Positions 52,034-61,842 of a stretch of 64,000 nt of DNA are shown piece after piece (the stretch's first letter is position 1; the number at the start of each line of letters is the position of its first letter). The translations under genes and the position numbers were made by a program. The DNA is taken from contig NZ_LT629787.1 in assembly GCF_900105655.1 (NCBI RefSeq), positions 620,001 to 684,000 on the forward strand. The letters run 5' to 3'. The notes below the pieces were generated by a model. It ran no database searches, had not been told where the DNA came from, and was given only the letters and a program-made list of their open reading frames with translations. The stretch is from Halopseudomonas salegens. Its GTDB lineage: Bacteria; Pseudomonadota; Gammaproteobacteria; Pseudomonadales; Pseudomonadaceae.

Positions 52034-53214
52034 CGCGCAAGCAAGTCACGGTGCTCGGTGCAACGGGTTCGATTGGTGTCAGCACGCTGGATGTGCTTGC
52101 TCGCCACGCCGAGTCCTACGCAGTATTTGCCCTGACCGGGCACAGTCGCATGGAGGCCCTGTATGAACAGTGCCTGGCGCATCGCCCTGTCTACGCTGTC
52201 GTGGCCAACGCCCGGCAGGCGCAGGCCTTGCAGGAGCGCTTGCGTGATGCCGGTATATCGACCCGGGTGCAGCATGGTGATGACGCCCTGGCCGCGGTTG
52301 CCGCTGATGAGCGGGTTGATGTGGTCATGGCTGCCATTGTCGGGGCTGCAGGCCTGGTGCCAACGCTGGCGGCAGCACGTGCCGGCAAGCGTGTGCTCCT
52401 GGCGAACAAGGAAGCGCTGGTCATGTCCGGAGCCTTGTTCATGAATGCGGTGCGCGACTCGGGTGCAGAGCTGTTACCGATTGACAGTGAGCACAACGCG
52501 ATTTTCCAGTGCCTGCCTGCGGATTACCACAAGGGGATGTCGAGCAGTGGGGTGCGACGTATCCTGTTGACCGCTTCCGGTGGTCCTTTCCGTGAAATGC
52601 CGCTCGAGCTGTTGTCCCGGGTTACCCCAGAGCAGGCTTGTGCTCATCCCAACTGGTCAATGGGGCAAAAAATTTCCGTCGACTCGGCCAGCCTGATGAA
52701 CAAGGGGCTGGAATTGATTGAAGCCTGCTGGCTGTTTGCTGCGCGACCTGACCAGGTCGAAGTGGTCGTGCACCCGCAAAGTGTCGTGCATTCAATGGTA
52801 GATTACGTTGACGGATCGGTACTGGCCCAATTGGGTAATCCGGATATGCGCACGCCAATTGCCCATGCGCTGGCCTGGCCGCAGCGGATCGACTCCGGGG
52901 TGTCGGCGCTGGATCTGTTGGCAACCGGGCGTCTGGAGTTCGAATCGCCGGATGTGCGGCGTTTCCCCTGTTTGAGCCTGGCGCGTCAGGCCGCTGAAGT
53001 CGGCGGTACCGCCTGTGCCATGCTGAATGCAGCCAATGAAGTAGCCGTTGCGGCCTTTCTGCAACAGCGCATTGGTTTTACCGACATCCCTGTTATCATT
53101 GAACAGGTAATGAACTGCCTGCCGAGTGCACAGGTCATAGATTTGGAACACATCATGTATGCCGATCATCAAGCTCGGCAATGTGCCTTCGACTGGTTGG
53201 CGCAGCACGCTTGA
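52030..53214 (+). CDS. dxr: Dxr (IspC), 1-deoxy-D-xylulose 5-phosphate reductoisomerase
   Basis: 394 residues. Second step of the MEP isoprenoid pathway, making MEP from DXP with NADPH. The start is taken as GTG 52030, overlapping the cdsA stop (GTGA), with GGGAG about 9 nt upstream; an in-frame start at 52006 lies inside cdsA. The Rossmann motif is [12 protein letters not shown]. The metal site is in [14 protein letters not shown], and the substrate loop in the [19 protein letters not shown] segment. It supplies precursors for UppS. Confidence 0.96.
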   Translation: MTRKQVTVLGATGSIGVSTLDVLARHAESYAVFALTGHSRMEALYEQCLAHRPVYAVVANARQAQALQERLRDAGISTRVQHGDDALAAVAADERVDVVMAAIVGAAGLVPTLAAARAGKRVLLANKEALVMSGALFMNAVRDSGAELLPIDSEHNAIFQCLPADYHKGMSSSGVRRILLTASGGPFREMPLELLSRVTPEQACAHPNWSMGQKISVDSASLMNKGLELIEACWLFAARPDQVEVVVHPQSVVHSMVDYVDGSVLAQLGNPDMRTPIAHALAWPQRIDSGVSALDLLATGRLEFESPDVRRFPCLSLARQAAEVGGTACAMLNAANEVAVAAFLQQRIGFTDIPVIIEQVMNCLPSAQVIDLEHIMYADHQARQCAFDWLAQHA

Positions 53215-53256
53215 GTGCTGCCTGGTAACTGGTCGGACTTTCCTGTGAGGGGCTGA

Positions 53257-54618
53257 ATGGATCTGCTGTTTACCTTGCTGGCAACTGTAGTAGCGCTCGG
53301 TTTGCTGGTCACAATCCACGAATACGGTCACTTCTGGGTGGCTCGGCGTTGTGGCGTCAAGGTATTGCGGTTTTCCATCGGCTTTGGCTCTGCCCTGTGC
53401 CGTTGGCATGACAAGCGTGGCACCGAGTACGTGATCGCCGCCATACCGCTGGGTGGTTACGTCAAGATGCTGGACGAGCGCGAAGGCGAGGTGGCTGACG
53501 AAGAGCTCGATCAGGCGTTCAACCGCAAGGACGTCAAACAGCGAATTGCCATCGTTGCCGCCGGCCCGGTGGCCAATTTTCTGCTGGCGATCGTGGCATT
53601 CTGGATTGTTGCCGTCGTCGGAGTGACGACGTTGGCGCCGGTGCTTGGCCCCGTCGTCGACGACAGTGCTGCCGCACGCGCAGGCTTGCAGTCGGGGCTG
53701 GAAATCACCCATGTCAATGGCCGGGCAACGCGCAGTTGGCACGAAGTCAACCTGCAACTGGTGCGCCGTCTCGGGGAAACCGGTGAACTGGAAATCAGCG
53801 CCCGCCCTGACAGCTCCAGTGACTCTCGGACTTATATTCTGCAACTGGATGACTGGTTGCGTGGCGCGGATCAGCCCGATCCTATCGCCGAGCTCGGTTT
53901 GAGCCCGTGGCAGCCGGCGGTAGCCCCGGTTGTTGGTCAGTTGAGCGAGGATGGTGCAGCCGAACAGGCCGGATTGCAGGTGGGTGACCGTATTGTTGCG
54001 ATCAATGGCGAATCAGTCTCTGACTGGGTCTCGGAGGTGGTGCCGGCGATTCAGGCCAGTGCCAATCAGCCGCTGGTCATGGCCGTTGAGCGAGAAGGTC
54101 GCCGCCTGTCCCTGCAGCTCAGGCCGGATGGGCGTGAAGTCAACGGCGAGCTGCAAGGCTTTATCGGCGCCGGGGTGGCCGCTTTTGAATGGCCCGAGCA
54201 CATGGTTCGCAGCATAAGTTATAACCCGTTGATTGCAGTGCCGGTCGCCGTTCGCCAGACCTGGGACATGACGGTGCTGACCCTGGACTCGATTCGCAAG
54301 ATGTTCACGGGCCTGGTCTCGGCAAAAAACTTGAGTGGCCCGATAACCATTGCTAAAGTGGCGGGCGATTCGGCCAAGTCAGGGCTTGAGACCTTTCTCA
54401 GCTTTATCGCCTACCTGAGTATCAGTCTGGGCGTGCTGAACCTGCTACCTGTTCCAGTGCTGGATGGGGGGCATCTGGTGTATTACTTTGCCGAATGGAT
54501 ACGCGGTAAGCCAGTGCCCGAGCGGATACAGATCTGGGGGTTTCAGATTGGCCTGACCCTGATTCTGGGCATTATGGCATTTGCCATTTTCAATGACATC
54601 AGCCGCCTTGGCGGCTGA
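53257..54618 (+). CDS. rseP: RseP, intramembrane site-2 zinc protease
   Basis: 453 residues. It cleaves the anti-sigma factor RseA/MucA after the first cut by DegS/AlgW, releasing sigma-E/AlgU. Metal site HEYGH (21-25) in the first membrane helix and LDGGHL in the last-but-one; two tandem PDZ domains between them (about 110-200 and 215-290), with the GLQVGDRIVAINGESV type core in the second. It stands next to bamA, consistent with envelope-stress duty. Confidence 0.96.
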   Translation: MDLLFTLLATVVALGLLVTIHEYGHFWVARRCGVKVLRFSIGFGSALCRWHDKRGTEYVIAAIPLGGYVKMLDEREGEVADEELDQAFNRKDVKQRIAIVAAGPVANFLLAIVAFWIVAVVGVTTLAPVLGPVVDDSAAARAGLQSGLEITHVNGRATRSWHEVNLQLVRRLGETGELEISARPDSSSDSRTYILQLDDWLRGADQPDPIAELGLSPWQPAVAPVVGQLSEDGAAEQAGLQVGDRIVAINGESVSDWVSEVVPAIQASANQPLVMAVEREGRRLSLQLRPDGREVNGELQGFIGAGVAAFEWPEHMVRSISYNPLIAVPVAVRQTWDMTVLTLDSIRKMFTGLVSAKNLSGPITIAKVAGDSAKSGLETFLSFIAYLSISLGVLNLLPVPVLDGGHLVYYFAEWIRGKPVPERIQIWGFQIGLTLILGIMAFAIFNDISRLGG

Positions 54619-54702
54619 TTGACAGGCCAGCAATACCGACACGATCCGAGCCGACGCCAGAGGGCGCGGCATGCTAATAACCAGTCAGTCAGAACGGAAT
54701 TC

Positions 54703-57096
54703 ATGAAATCTTACCTCTTGCCCGCGCTTTTGCTGACCCTCTTCGCGCCAGCGGTCTTCGCCGATGCTTTTCAGATCAATGATATTCGCGTCAACGGTTT
54801 GCAACGGGTGTCTGCTGGCAGTGTGTTCAGTGCCCTGCCATTGAATATTGGTGATGAGGCAGACGAGCGTGCTTTGGTCGAGGCCTCGCGCTCCCTGTTT
54901 CAGACGGGTTTCTTTCAGGATATTCAGCTCGGCCGTGAAGGTGACGTGCTGGTTATCCGCGTTGTCGAGCGGCCGGCCATTGCCAGTATCGAGCTGGAAG
55001 GCAACAAGGCCATCGAGTCGGAAGATTTGCTGACCGGTCTGCGTTCGGCGGGCCTGGCTGAAGGTGAGATTTTCCAGCAAGCGACCCTGGAAGGGGTGCG
55101 CAATGAGCTGTTGCGCCAATATGTCGGTCAGGGTCGATATTCAGCTGATATCGAGGCCCAGGTGATTCCTGAGCCGCGCAATCGGGTGGCGCTGAAAATC
55201 ACCATTGATGAAGGTGAAATGGCACGTATTGCCGATATCAATGTTGTCGGCAACACGGTCTACAGCAACAAGGAACTGACCAACCTGTTTGAATTGAAGA
55301 CCAGCCGACGCTGGCTGAAGTTCCTGCGCAGCAGCGATCGTTATTCAAGAGAGAAGCTGTCGGGTGATCTTGAACGTCTGCGTTCTTTTTACCTTGATCG
55401 CGGCTATATCAACATGGCTATTGCCTCGACCCAGGTATCCATTACTCCGGACAAGAAAGAAGTCTACATTACCGTCAACATTGAAGAAGGTGATCGTTAC
55501 ACGGTAAATGATGTCTCCCTCGCCGGTGATCTGGTAGTAGGCGAGCAGGACATCCGTAACTTGCTGCTGATAGCGCCGGGTCAGATATTCTCGCGCCAGG
55601 TACTGACCTCTACCTCGGATTTGATCAGTCGCCGCCTGGGTAACGAGGGCTATACCTTTGCCAATGTCAACGGCATCCCCGAGGTCAACGAAGAGGACAA
55701 GACCGTCGAGGTGACTTTCTATGTTGATCCGGGCAAGCGCGCCTATGTCAACCGCATCAATTTCCGCGGCAACACCAAGACAGATGACGAGGTACTGCGC
55801 CGCGAGATGCGACAAATGGAAGGCGGTTGGGCATCTACACACCTGATCGATGCCTCCAAGGTCCGCCTGGAACGCCTGGGCTTTTTCCGTGAAGTCGATG
55901 TGGAAACCAACCAGGTACCTGGTAGCGATGACCTGGTTGACGTCAACTACACGGTGGAAGAGCAGCCTTCCGGGTCGGTGACCGCCAGCCTTGGCTTCGC
56001 CCAGGGTACTGGTCTGATTCTGGGTGGGTCGATCAGCCAGAACAACTTCTTTGGTACCGGTAACCGGGTTAACTTCAGTGCCACCCGATCTGAATACCAG
56101 ACAGCGCTGTCTTTCGGATTCCTCGACCCTTACTTTACAGTGGACGGGGTCAGCCTGGGCTACAATGCCTTTTACCGCGCGACCGATTATGATCGCCTGA
56201 ATGTGGATGTTTCCAGCTACGCTGTTGATTCCTTTGGTGGCGGCTTCAATATCGGCTACCCGATGACAGAGAACTCGCGCTTGTCTTTCGGCTTGTCACT
56301 GCAGCACGACGAGATCAAGACCGGACGCTATACCGTGTTGGAGATTCAGGATTTTCTGCGTGAGGAAGGTGAGAAGCACCTTACCTACCGATTCAATGCT
56401 GGCTGGTCCCACTCAACGCTCAATCGCGGTGTGTTTCCTGATCGTGGCAGTTCACAATCCCTCAATTTTGCGGTGACTCTGCCGGGTAGTGACCTCGAGT
56501 TTTATACCCTTGACTATCGTGGTCAGCGTTTCTTCCCGCTCACCCAGGATCTTACCCTGCGCTTGCATACCGATCTGGGATTCGGTGGCCGGATGGGCAA
56601 CACCAGCCGACTTCCCTTCTATGAGCACTATTATGCCGGCGGTATCGGTTCGGTGCGTGGCTTCCGTGATAATACGCTGGGTCCCCGCAGCACACCGAGT
56701 CGCAGCAATGATGATGATCCTCGCTTCCCGCCGGGTACTCTGACAGATCCGGATCAGGACCCTTTGCCCTTCGGTGGTAACGTGAAGATTACCGGTGGTG
56801 TCGAGTTGCTGTTTCCCTTGCCTTTCATAGCGGACCAGCGCTCCTTGCGCACCGTGGTCTTTATTGACGCGGGCAACGTGTACGATACCTATTGCACCAA
56901 TGAAGTACTGGTCAATGGTGATGAGAACAGCGGTTGTGGTGATCTTGATCTGGGCGAGTTGCGTTACAGTGCGGGTCTTGGACTGAACTGGCTGACTGCT
57001 CTGGGCCCGCTTGGTTTCAGTCTGGGTACGGCGCTGAATGATCAGTCAGGTGATAGCACACAGTTTTTCCAGTTTACATTGGGTCAGTCGTTCTGA
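54703..57096 (+). CDS. bamA: BamA, outer-membrane protein assembly factor
   Basis: Essential core of the BAM complex that inserts beta-barrel proteins. From ATG 54703 the product has 797 residues, with a 20-residue signal peptide (VFA|DAF). Five POTRA domains occupy about 22-420 and the 16-strand barrel the rest. The lid-loop motif VRGF is present in GSVRGFRDNTLGPR, and the C terminus ends in the aromatic GQSF signature. An in-frame TTG at 54619 would add 28 residues with no signal character. It precedes skp, lpxD and fabZ as in other pseudomonads. Confidence 0.97.
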   Translation: MKSYLLPALLLTLFAPAVFADAFQINDIRVNGLQRVSAGSVFSALPLNIGDEADERALVEASRSLFQTGFFQDIQLGREGDVLVIRVVERPAIASIELEGNKAIESEDLLTGLRSAGLAEGEIFQQATLEGVRNELLRQYVGQGRYSADIEAQVIPEPRNRVALKITIDEGEMARIADINVVGNTVYSNKELTNLFELKTSRRWLKFLRSSDRYSREKLSGDLERLRSFYLDRGYINMAIASTQVSITPDKKEVYITVNIEEGDRYTVNDVSLAGDLVVGEQDIRNLLLIAPGQIFSRQVLTSTSDLISRRLGNEGYTFANVNGIPEVNEEDKTVEVTFYVDPGKRAYVNRINFRGNTKTDDEVLRREMRQMEGGWASTHLIDASKVRLERLGFFREVDVETNQVPGSDDLVDVNYTVEEQPSGSVTASLGFAQGTGLILGGSISQNNFFGTGNRVNFSATRSEYQTALSFGFLDPYFTVDGVSLGYNAFYRATDYDRLNVDVSSYAVDSFGGGFNIGYPMTENSRLSFGLSLQHDEIKTGRYTVLEIQDFLREEGEKHLTYRFNAGWSHSTLNRGVFPDRGSSQSLNFAVTLPGSDLEFYTLDYRGQRFFPLTQDLTLRLHTDLGFGGRMGNTSRLPFYEHYYAGGIGSVRGFRDNTLGPRSTPSRSNDDDPRFPPGTLTDPDQDPLPFGGNVKITGGVELLFPLPFIADQRSLRTVVFIDAGNVYDTYCTNEVLVNGDENSGCGDLDLGELRYSAGLGLNWLTALGPLGFSLGTALNDQSGDSTQFFQFTLGQSF

Positions 57097-57141
57097 TCCG
57101 GGGTCGCCTTACAAATACAAAACCAGCAGGAGTGATGTTAA

Positions 57142-57648
57142 GTGCGAAATTTGTTTAAAACCATTGCCTTGGTAGCCCTTGTCGGGGTGACCTTGCCCGC
57201 CGCTGCCGAAATGAAAATTGCGGTTATCAACTACGAGCGCGCCGTCATGGAGTCTGACGCGGCCAAGCGACATTCCGCCGAGATGGAAGAGCGTCTGGGC
57301 AGCCAGGTGCAGCGCCTGCAAAACCTTGAGCGCGAGATGCGTCGTTTGCAGGAGCGTGGTCAGGCTGAACGTGATCGCCTGGAACAGGACGAGCTGGAAA
57401 AGCTCGAACTGGAATTCCGTCAGCGTGCCCGTGAGCGTGAACAGCAGGCCCAGCAACTGCAGGAAGCCAAGCAGGCGGCTGATCGGCAGATGCTGGAACA
57501 GCTGCAGCCGCGCCTCAATTCGGTGATTGAAACCATCATCGATAGCAATGATTACGATCTGGTGCTGGATGCCAGCGCAGTTGTGCACGTTACCCCTGAT
57601 CGCGATATTACCAATCAGGTAATCGAGCGTCTGAACAGTTCGCGTTGA
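57142..57648 (+). CDS. skp: Skp/OmpH periplasmic chaperone
   Basis: 168 residues. It holds unfolded outer-membrane proteins on their way to BamA. Start GTG 57142 with AGGAG at 57128-57132. Signal peptide of about 22 residues (LPAAA|EMK). After [17 protein letters not shown] comes a long charged region (about 50-115, Glu/Arg/Gln-rich) that forms the coiled-coil tentacles of the Skp trimer. Encoded directly after bamA, its functional partner. Confidence 0.94.
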   Translation: MRNLFKTIALVALVGVTLPAAAEMKIAVINYERAVMESDAAKRHSAEMEERLGSQVQRLQNLEREMRRLQERGQAERDRLEQDELEKLELEFRQRAREREQQAQQLQEAKQAADRQMLEQLQPRLNSVIETIIDSNDYDLVLDASAVVHVTPDRDITNQVIERLNSSR

Positions 57649-57655
57649 AGCGTTC

Positions 57656-58717
57656 ATGAGTCAGCCTGACACGCTTACCCTCATCCAATTGGCCGAGCGT
57701 CTGGACGCTCGGTTACAGGGTGATGGCAATCAGCGCATTAGTGGCCTGGCGACTTTGCAGCAAGCAGAGCCGCAGGATTTGAGTTTTCTGGCCAACAGTC
57801 AGTACCGCAAATACCTTGCCGACACTCGGGCCGGCGCGGTGTTGCTGCGCGAAAGTGATGCTGCAGGCTTTGGGGGTAACGCCCTGATTGTTGCAGATCC
57901 CTACCTGACCTATGCGCGCCTGTCGCATCATTTTGATCGCAAGCCTAAAGCAGCGGCTGGCATTCACCCGACAGCGGTGATTGCCGCCAGCGCCCATATT
58001 GACCCGACGGCGAGTATCGGAGCCGGGGTCGTGATTGAGGATGGGGTGGTGATTGCAGCGCGTGTGATGGTCGGTGCGCAGAGCTTTGTCGGTGCCCGTT
58101 CGCATATAGGGGAGGAGGGCTGGCTGGCTCCCCGGGTCACGCTTTATCATGATGTGCAGATCGGCAAGCGCGTCAGCATTCAATCCGGGGCGGTAATCGG
58201 TTCGGAAGGCTTCGGTTTTGCCAATAATCAGGGACAGTGGGAGAAAATTGCCCAGATTGGAGGGGTCCTGATCGGTGATGATGTCGATATCGGCGCCAAT
58301 ACCACCATCGATCGCGGGGCGCTGTCCGACACTGTTATTGCCAATGGCGTCAAGCTGGACAATCAGATCCAGATTGCCCACAACGTACACGTCGGTGAGC
58401 ATACCGCCATGGCCGCCTGTGTGGGTATTTCCGGCAGCACGCGGATCGGCAGACATTGCACCATCGCCGGTGGTGTGGGCATGGTCGGACATATTGAAGT
58501 CTGTGATCACGCCTTTGTCACGGGTATGACCATGGTCACCCGCTCGATTACCGAGCCGGGTGCCTATTCATCCGGTACCGCCATGCAAACGGTCGCGGAC
58601 TGGAGAAAGAGCGCAGCCCGATTGCGCCAGTTGGATGGCTTGTTCAAGCGGGTCCAGCAACTCGAGAAACAACTGGCTGACGTGACTTCGTCGGCTGCGG
58701 ACTCATCAGACGCTTGA
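57656..58717 (+). CDS. lpxD: LpxD, UDP-3-O-acylglucosamine N-acyltransferase
   Basis: 353 residues. Third step of lipid A synthesis, adding the N-linked hydroxyacyl chain. The N-terminal uridine-binding domain spans about 1-100, the left-handed beta-helix 100-310 (hexapeptides such as [20 protein letters not shown]), and a C-terminal helix follows ([20 protein letters not shown]). The catalytic His is in [10 protein letters not shown]. It starts 8 bp after skp. Confidence 0.96.
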   Translation: MSQPDTLTLIQLAERLDARLQGDGNQRISGLATLQQAEPQDLSFLANSQYRKYLADTRAGAVLLRESDAAGFGGNALIVADPYLTYARLSHHFDRKPKAAAGIHPTAVIAASAHIDPTASIGAGVVIEDGVVIAARVMVGAQSFVGARSHIGEEGWLAPRVTLYHDVQIGKRVSIQSGAVIGSEGFGFANNQGQWEKIAQIGGVLIGDDVDIGANTTIDRGALSDTVIANGVKLDNQIQIAHNVHVGEHTAMAACVGISGSTRIGRHCTIAGGVGMVGHIEVCDHAFVTGMTMVTRSITEPGAYSSGTAMQTVADWRKSAARLRQLDGLFKRVQQLEKQLADVTSSAADSSDA

Positions 58718-58766
58718 ACCCGCCTACGGGCTCATCCAAACCTTTTGCGCAAGGCCTGCTAAGAAC

Positions 58767-59204
58767 ATGGACATTAACGAAATAAAACAGTTTCTACCCC
58801 ACCGATATCCCTTTCTGTTGGTGGATCGGGTATCCGAGCTGGATCTGGAGGCCAAACGCATACATGCCTACAAGAATGTCTCGGTCAACGAGCCATTTTT
58901 CAACGGACATTTTCCGCAGCACCCGATCATGCCCGGTGTCCTGATTATCGAGGCCATGGCCCAGGCGGCAGGTCTGCTCGGGTTCAAGATGATGAATGTG
59001 AAACCGGAAGATGGCACCCTGTATTACTTCGTCGGTTCCGACAAGCTGCGTTTTCGTCAGCCGGTGGTGCCCGGTGACCAGCTTCAGTTGGAAGCCCAGT
59101 ATCTGAGTGATCGGCGAGGTATCTGGAAATTTGCCTGTCGCGCCAGTGTTGACGGCAAAGAAGCCTGTTCAGCCGAAATCGTTTGTGCGGAACGCAAGAT
59201 ATGA
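58767..59204 (+). CDS. fabZ: FabZ, (3R)-hydroxyacyl-ACP dehydratase
   Basis: 145-residue hot-dog-fold enzyme of fatty acid elongation, balancing saturated chains against hydroxyacyl chains used by LpxA/LpxD. Motifs: [13 protein letters not shown] and [18 protein letters not shown] with the catalytic His, then [11 protein letters not shown] with the catalytic Glu. Its stop overlaps the lpxA start (ATGA). Confidence 0.97.
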   Translation: MDINEIKQFLPHRYPFLLVDRVSELDLEAKRIHAYKNVSVNEPFFNGHFPQHPIMPGVLIIEAMAQAAGLLGFKMMNVKPEDGTLYYFVGSDKLRFRQPVVPGDQLQLEAQYLSDRRGIWKFACRASVDGKEACSAEIVCAERKI

Positions 59205-59977
59205 GTCGAATTCATCCCCAGGCGATCGTTGATCCCGGCGCCCGACTGGCTGATGATGTCGACGTTGGGCCCTGGACTCTGATTGGCCCGGATGTAGAGA
59301 TTGGTTCCGGCACGGTTATTGGCCCCCATGTGGTCATCAAGGGGCCGACCCGAATCGGCCAACGCAACCGCATTTTCCAGTTTGCTTCGGTAGGCGAAGA
59401 CTGTCAGGACAAAAAATACAACGGTGAACCGACCCGGCTCGAGATCGGTGACGACAACGTTATCCGTGAAGGCTGCACCCTGCACCGCGGTACGGTGCAA
59501 GATCAGGCTGTGACCCGGATTGGGCACCGCAATTTACTGATGGCATACGTGCATGTTGCCCATGATTGCGTGCTTGGCAACGACATTATCATGGCCAACA
59601 ACGCGACGATCGCTGGTCACGTGCAAGTGGCTGACGGTGCGATCCTGGGTGGTTATACAACCGTTCATCAATTTTGCCAGATTGGTCCCTGGTCGATGAG
59701 TGCTGCAAACAGTGCAGTGTTCAAGGATATTCCAGCCTATGTCATGGTTGGGGGCAATCCGGCCAGCGCGCACGGCATGAACTTCGAGGGTATGCGTCGA
59801 CGGGGTTACAGTCCAGAGCTGGTTGCCGCGCTAAGGCGTGCCTACAAGGTGGTTTATCGGCAGGGCCTGACTTTGCAGCAAGCCTTGCAGGAGTTGCAGG
59901 CCAGCGCTGAAGAATATGCCGAAATCGCGGTTTACCGCGATTCCATTATCGCCTCGACGCGCGGCATCACGCGCTGA
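59201..59977 (+). CDS. lpxA: LpxA, UDP-GlcNAc O-acyltransferase
   Basis: 258 residues from ATG 59201, overlapping the fabZ stop. First step of lipid A synthesis, attaching a 3-hydroxyacyl chain from ACP. Left-handed beta-helix of hexapeptide repeats (about 1-190) with the catalytic His in AYVHVAHDC, then a C-terminal helical domain. The hydrocarbon ruler residues cannot be assigned by eye, so chain length is not predicted. The lpxB start follows 2 bp after its stop. Confidence 0.96.
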   Translation: MSRIHPQAIVDPGARLADDVDVGPWTLIGPDVEIGSGTVIGPHVVIKGPTRIGQRNRIFQFASVGEDCQDKKYNGEPTRLEIGDDNVIREGCTLHRGTVQDQAVTRIGHRNLLMAYVHVAHDCVLGNDIIMANNATIAGHVQVADGAILGGYTTVHQFCQIGPWSMSAANSAVFKDIPAYVMVGGNPASAHGMNFEGMRRRGYSPELVAALRRAYKVVYRQGLTLQQALQELQASAEEYAEIAVYRDSIIASTRGITR

Positions 59978-59979
59978 CC

Positions 59980-61146
59980 ATGCAAGCTTCCGAGCGGCCG
60001 CTGTGCGTTGCCCTGGTGGCTGGCGAGGCCTCCGGTGACACGCTGGGCGCTGGTCTGATCAAGGCGCTGCGCGAACGCTTCCCCAACGCTCGTTTTATCG
60101 GTATCGGCGGGCCGCGCATGCAGTCTGCCGGACTGGTGTCACAGGTGCCCATGGAGCGGCTGTCGGTTATGGGGCTGGTTGAGGTCCTGGGCCGTTTGCG
60201 CGAGTTACTGCGTATTCGCCGTGAACTGGTCGATTTTCTCCGTCAGGAAAAGCCGGATGTATTTATCGGCATCGACGCGCCGGATTTTACTCTGGGCGTG
60301 GAGCGGCGTCTGCGTGATGCAGGGATTGCGACTGTGCATTATGTCAGTCCGTCAGTGTGGGCCTGGCGCGAGAAGCGCGTACTGGGTATCAAACAATCAA
60401 CTGACCTGATGCTCACGCTGTTTCCTTTTGAACAGGCGGTCTACCAGCAACATGGTGTCATGGTGCGCTGTGTCGGGCATACTCTGGCCGATGAGATTCC
60501 ATTGCAGCCTGACCGTGAGGCGGCGCGAAGAAAATTGGGGCTGGATACCGAGGCAAGGGTGCTGGCGCTCATGCCCGGCAGTCGCAATGGTGAGCTCCGC
60601 AAGCTGGGGCGGTTGTTTCTGGACACTGCGAACTGGTGTTTGCAGCGTGATCCCGGTCTGCGGTTCGTACTGCCCTGCGCCAATGCTGAACGCCGTCTGC
60701 AGATGGAAGCGATTCTGGCCGAAAGTGGCCTGACCTTGCCGCTGACCCTGCTTGATGGTCAGGCCCATGAGGCGTTGGCGTCCTGTGATGCCGTCTTGAT
60801 TGCTTCGGGAACCGCTACTCTGGAGGCCATGCTGTTCAAACGGCCGATGGTGGTGGCATACCGGATGGCCGGATTGACCTTCAAAATTCTCAGTCGGCTG
60901 GTCAAGGTTGAGTATGTGGCCTTGCCCAATCTTCTCGCCGGGCGAGAAGTGGCACCCGAGTTTCTCCAGGATGCGGCTACACCCGAAGCGATGGGGGCTG
61001 CGTTACTGGAACGCCTGCAAGCCACTGACACCCGGGAGCAGGTAATGGCCGATTACCTTCGTTTGCACCAAATGCTGCGGCGTGATGCTGATCAGGCGGC
61101 GGCTGATGCCGTAACTGAACTCTTGATTGCCCGGGGGCGGGCATGA
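59980..61146 (+). CDS. lpxB: LpxB, lipid A disaccharide synthase
   Basis: 388-residue GT-B-like glycosyltransferase (family GT19) that joins lipid X and UDP-diacyl-GlcN. Motifs: [14 protein letters not shown] at the N terminus, [29 protein letters not shown], and [20 protein letters not shown] in the nucleotide-binding part. It overlaps rnhB by ATGA. Confidence 0.96.
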   Translation: MQASERPLCVALVAGEASGDTLGAGLIKALRERFPNARFIGIGGPRMQSAGLVSQVPMERLSVMGLVEVLGRLRELLRIRRELVDFLRQEKPDVFIGIDAPDFTLGVERRLRDAGIATVHYVSPSVWAWREKRVLGIKQSTDLMLTLFPFEQAVYQQHGVMVRCVGHTLADEIPLQPDREAARRKLGLDTEARVLALMPGSRNGELRKLGRLFLDTANWCLQRDPGLRFVLPCANAERRLQMEAILAESGLTLPLTLLDGQAHEALASCDAVLIASGTATLEAMLFKRPMVVAYRMAGLTFKILSRLVKVEYVALPNLLAGREVAPEFLQDAATPEAMGAALLERLQATDTREQVMADYLRLHQMLRRDADQAAADAVTELLIARGRA

Positions 61147-61751
61147 ACCAGTTGGCAATGGAGTGGAGTTTGGCGGCAACGGATGATGAGCGGGTGGCTG
61201 GAGTGGATGAAGTGGGGCGCGGCCCCCTCTGTGGTGCGGTAGTTACCGCTGCGGTCATTCTCGATCCGCAAAGGCCGGTTGCAGGCTTGCAGGATTCGAA
61301 GAAACTCACGGAAAAGCGTCGTGAGGCTCTGTTTCCCCTGATTCAACAAAATGCCTTGGCCTGGTGTATTGCCCGTGCAGAGGTAGAAGAAATCGATCAG
61401 TTGAACATCCTTCACGCGACCATGCTGGCAATGCAGCGGGCTGTTGCAGGTTTGTCGGTTCGCCCGGATCGGGTACTGATAGATGGCAACCGTTGCCCCC
61501 CATTGCCGATGCCCGCAGAGGCGGTTATCAAGGGTGATAGCCGGGTTCCGGCGATTGCAGCAGCCTCTATTCTGGCCAAGGTGGCGCGGGATCGGGAGAT
61601 GCAGATTCTGGATCGGGAGTACCCCGGTTACGGTATCGCCGGGCACAAGGGCTATCCTACGCCGGTGCACTTGCAGGCCCTGGAAATATTGGGTCCGACA
61701 CCGATCCATCGGCGCTCATTCGGGCCGGTGCGCCGCTTGCTCGGCATTTGA
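61143..61751 (+). CDS. rnhB: Ribonuclease HII
   Basis: 202 residues. It cleaves RNA in RNA-DNA hybrids, including single ribonucleotides in DNA. The acidic catalytic residues are in [15 protein letters not shown] (Asp-Glu), VLIDGNR (Asp) and the [13 protein letters not shown] segment (Asp). The [13 protein letters not shown] block is a family hallmark. Between lpxB and dnaE as in most gammaproteobacteria. Confidence 0.96.
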   Translation: MNQLAMEWSLAATDDERVAGVDEVGRGPLCGAVVTAAVILDPQRPVAGLQDSKKLTEKRREALFPLIQQNALAWCIARAEVEEIDQLNILHATMLAMQRAVAGLSVRPDRVLIDGNRCPPLPMPAEAVIKGDSRVPAIAAASILAKVARDREMQILDREYPGYGIAGHKGYPTPVHLQALEILGPTPIHRRSFGPVRRLLGI

Positions 61752-61842
61752 GTCCAATGCCGGCAGCGCGCCCGGCTGGTGTCAAATTGTGAGCGGCATG
61801 GGTACAATCGATAGCCTTGATTCATCCGAAGACAGGAATCCC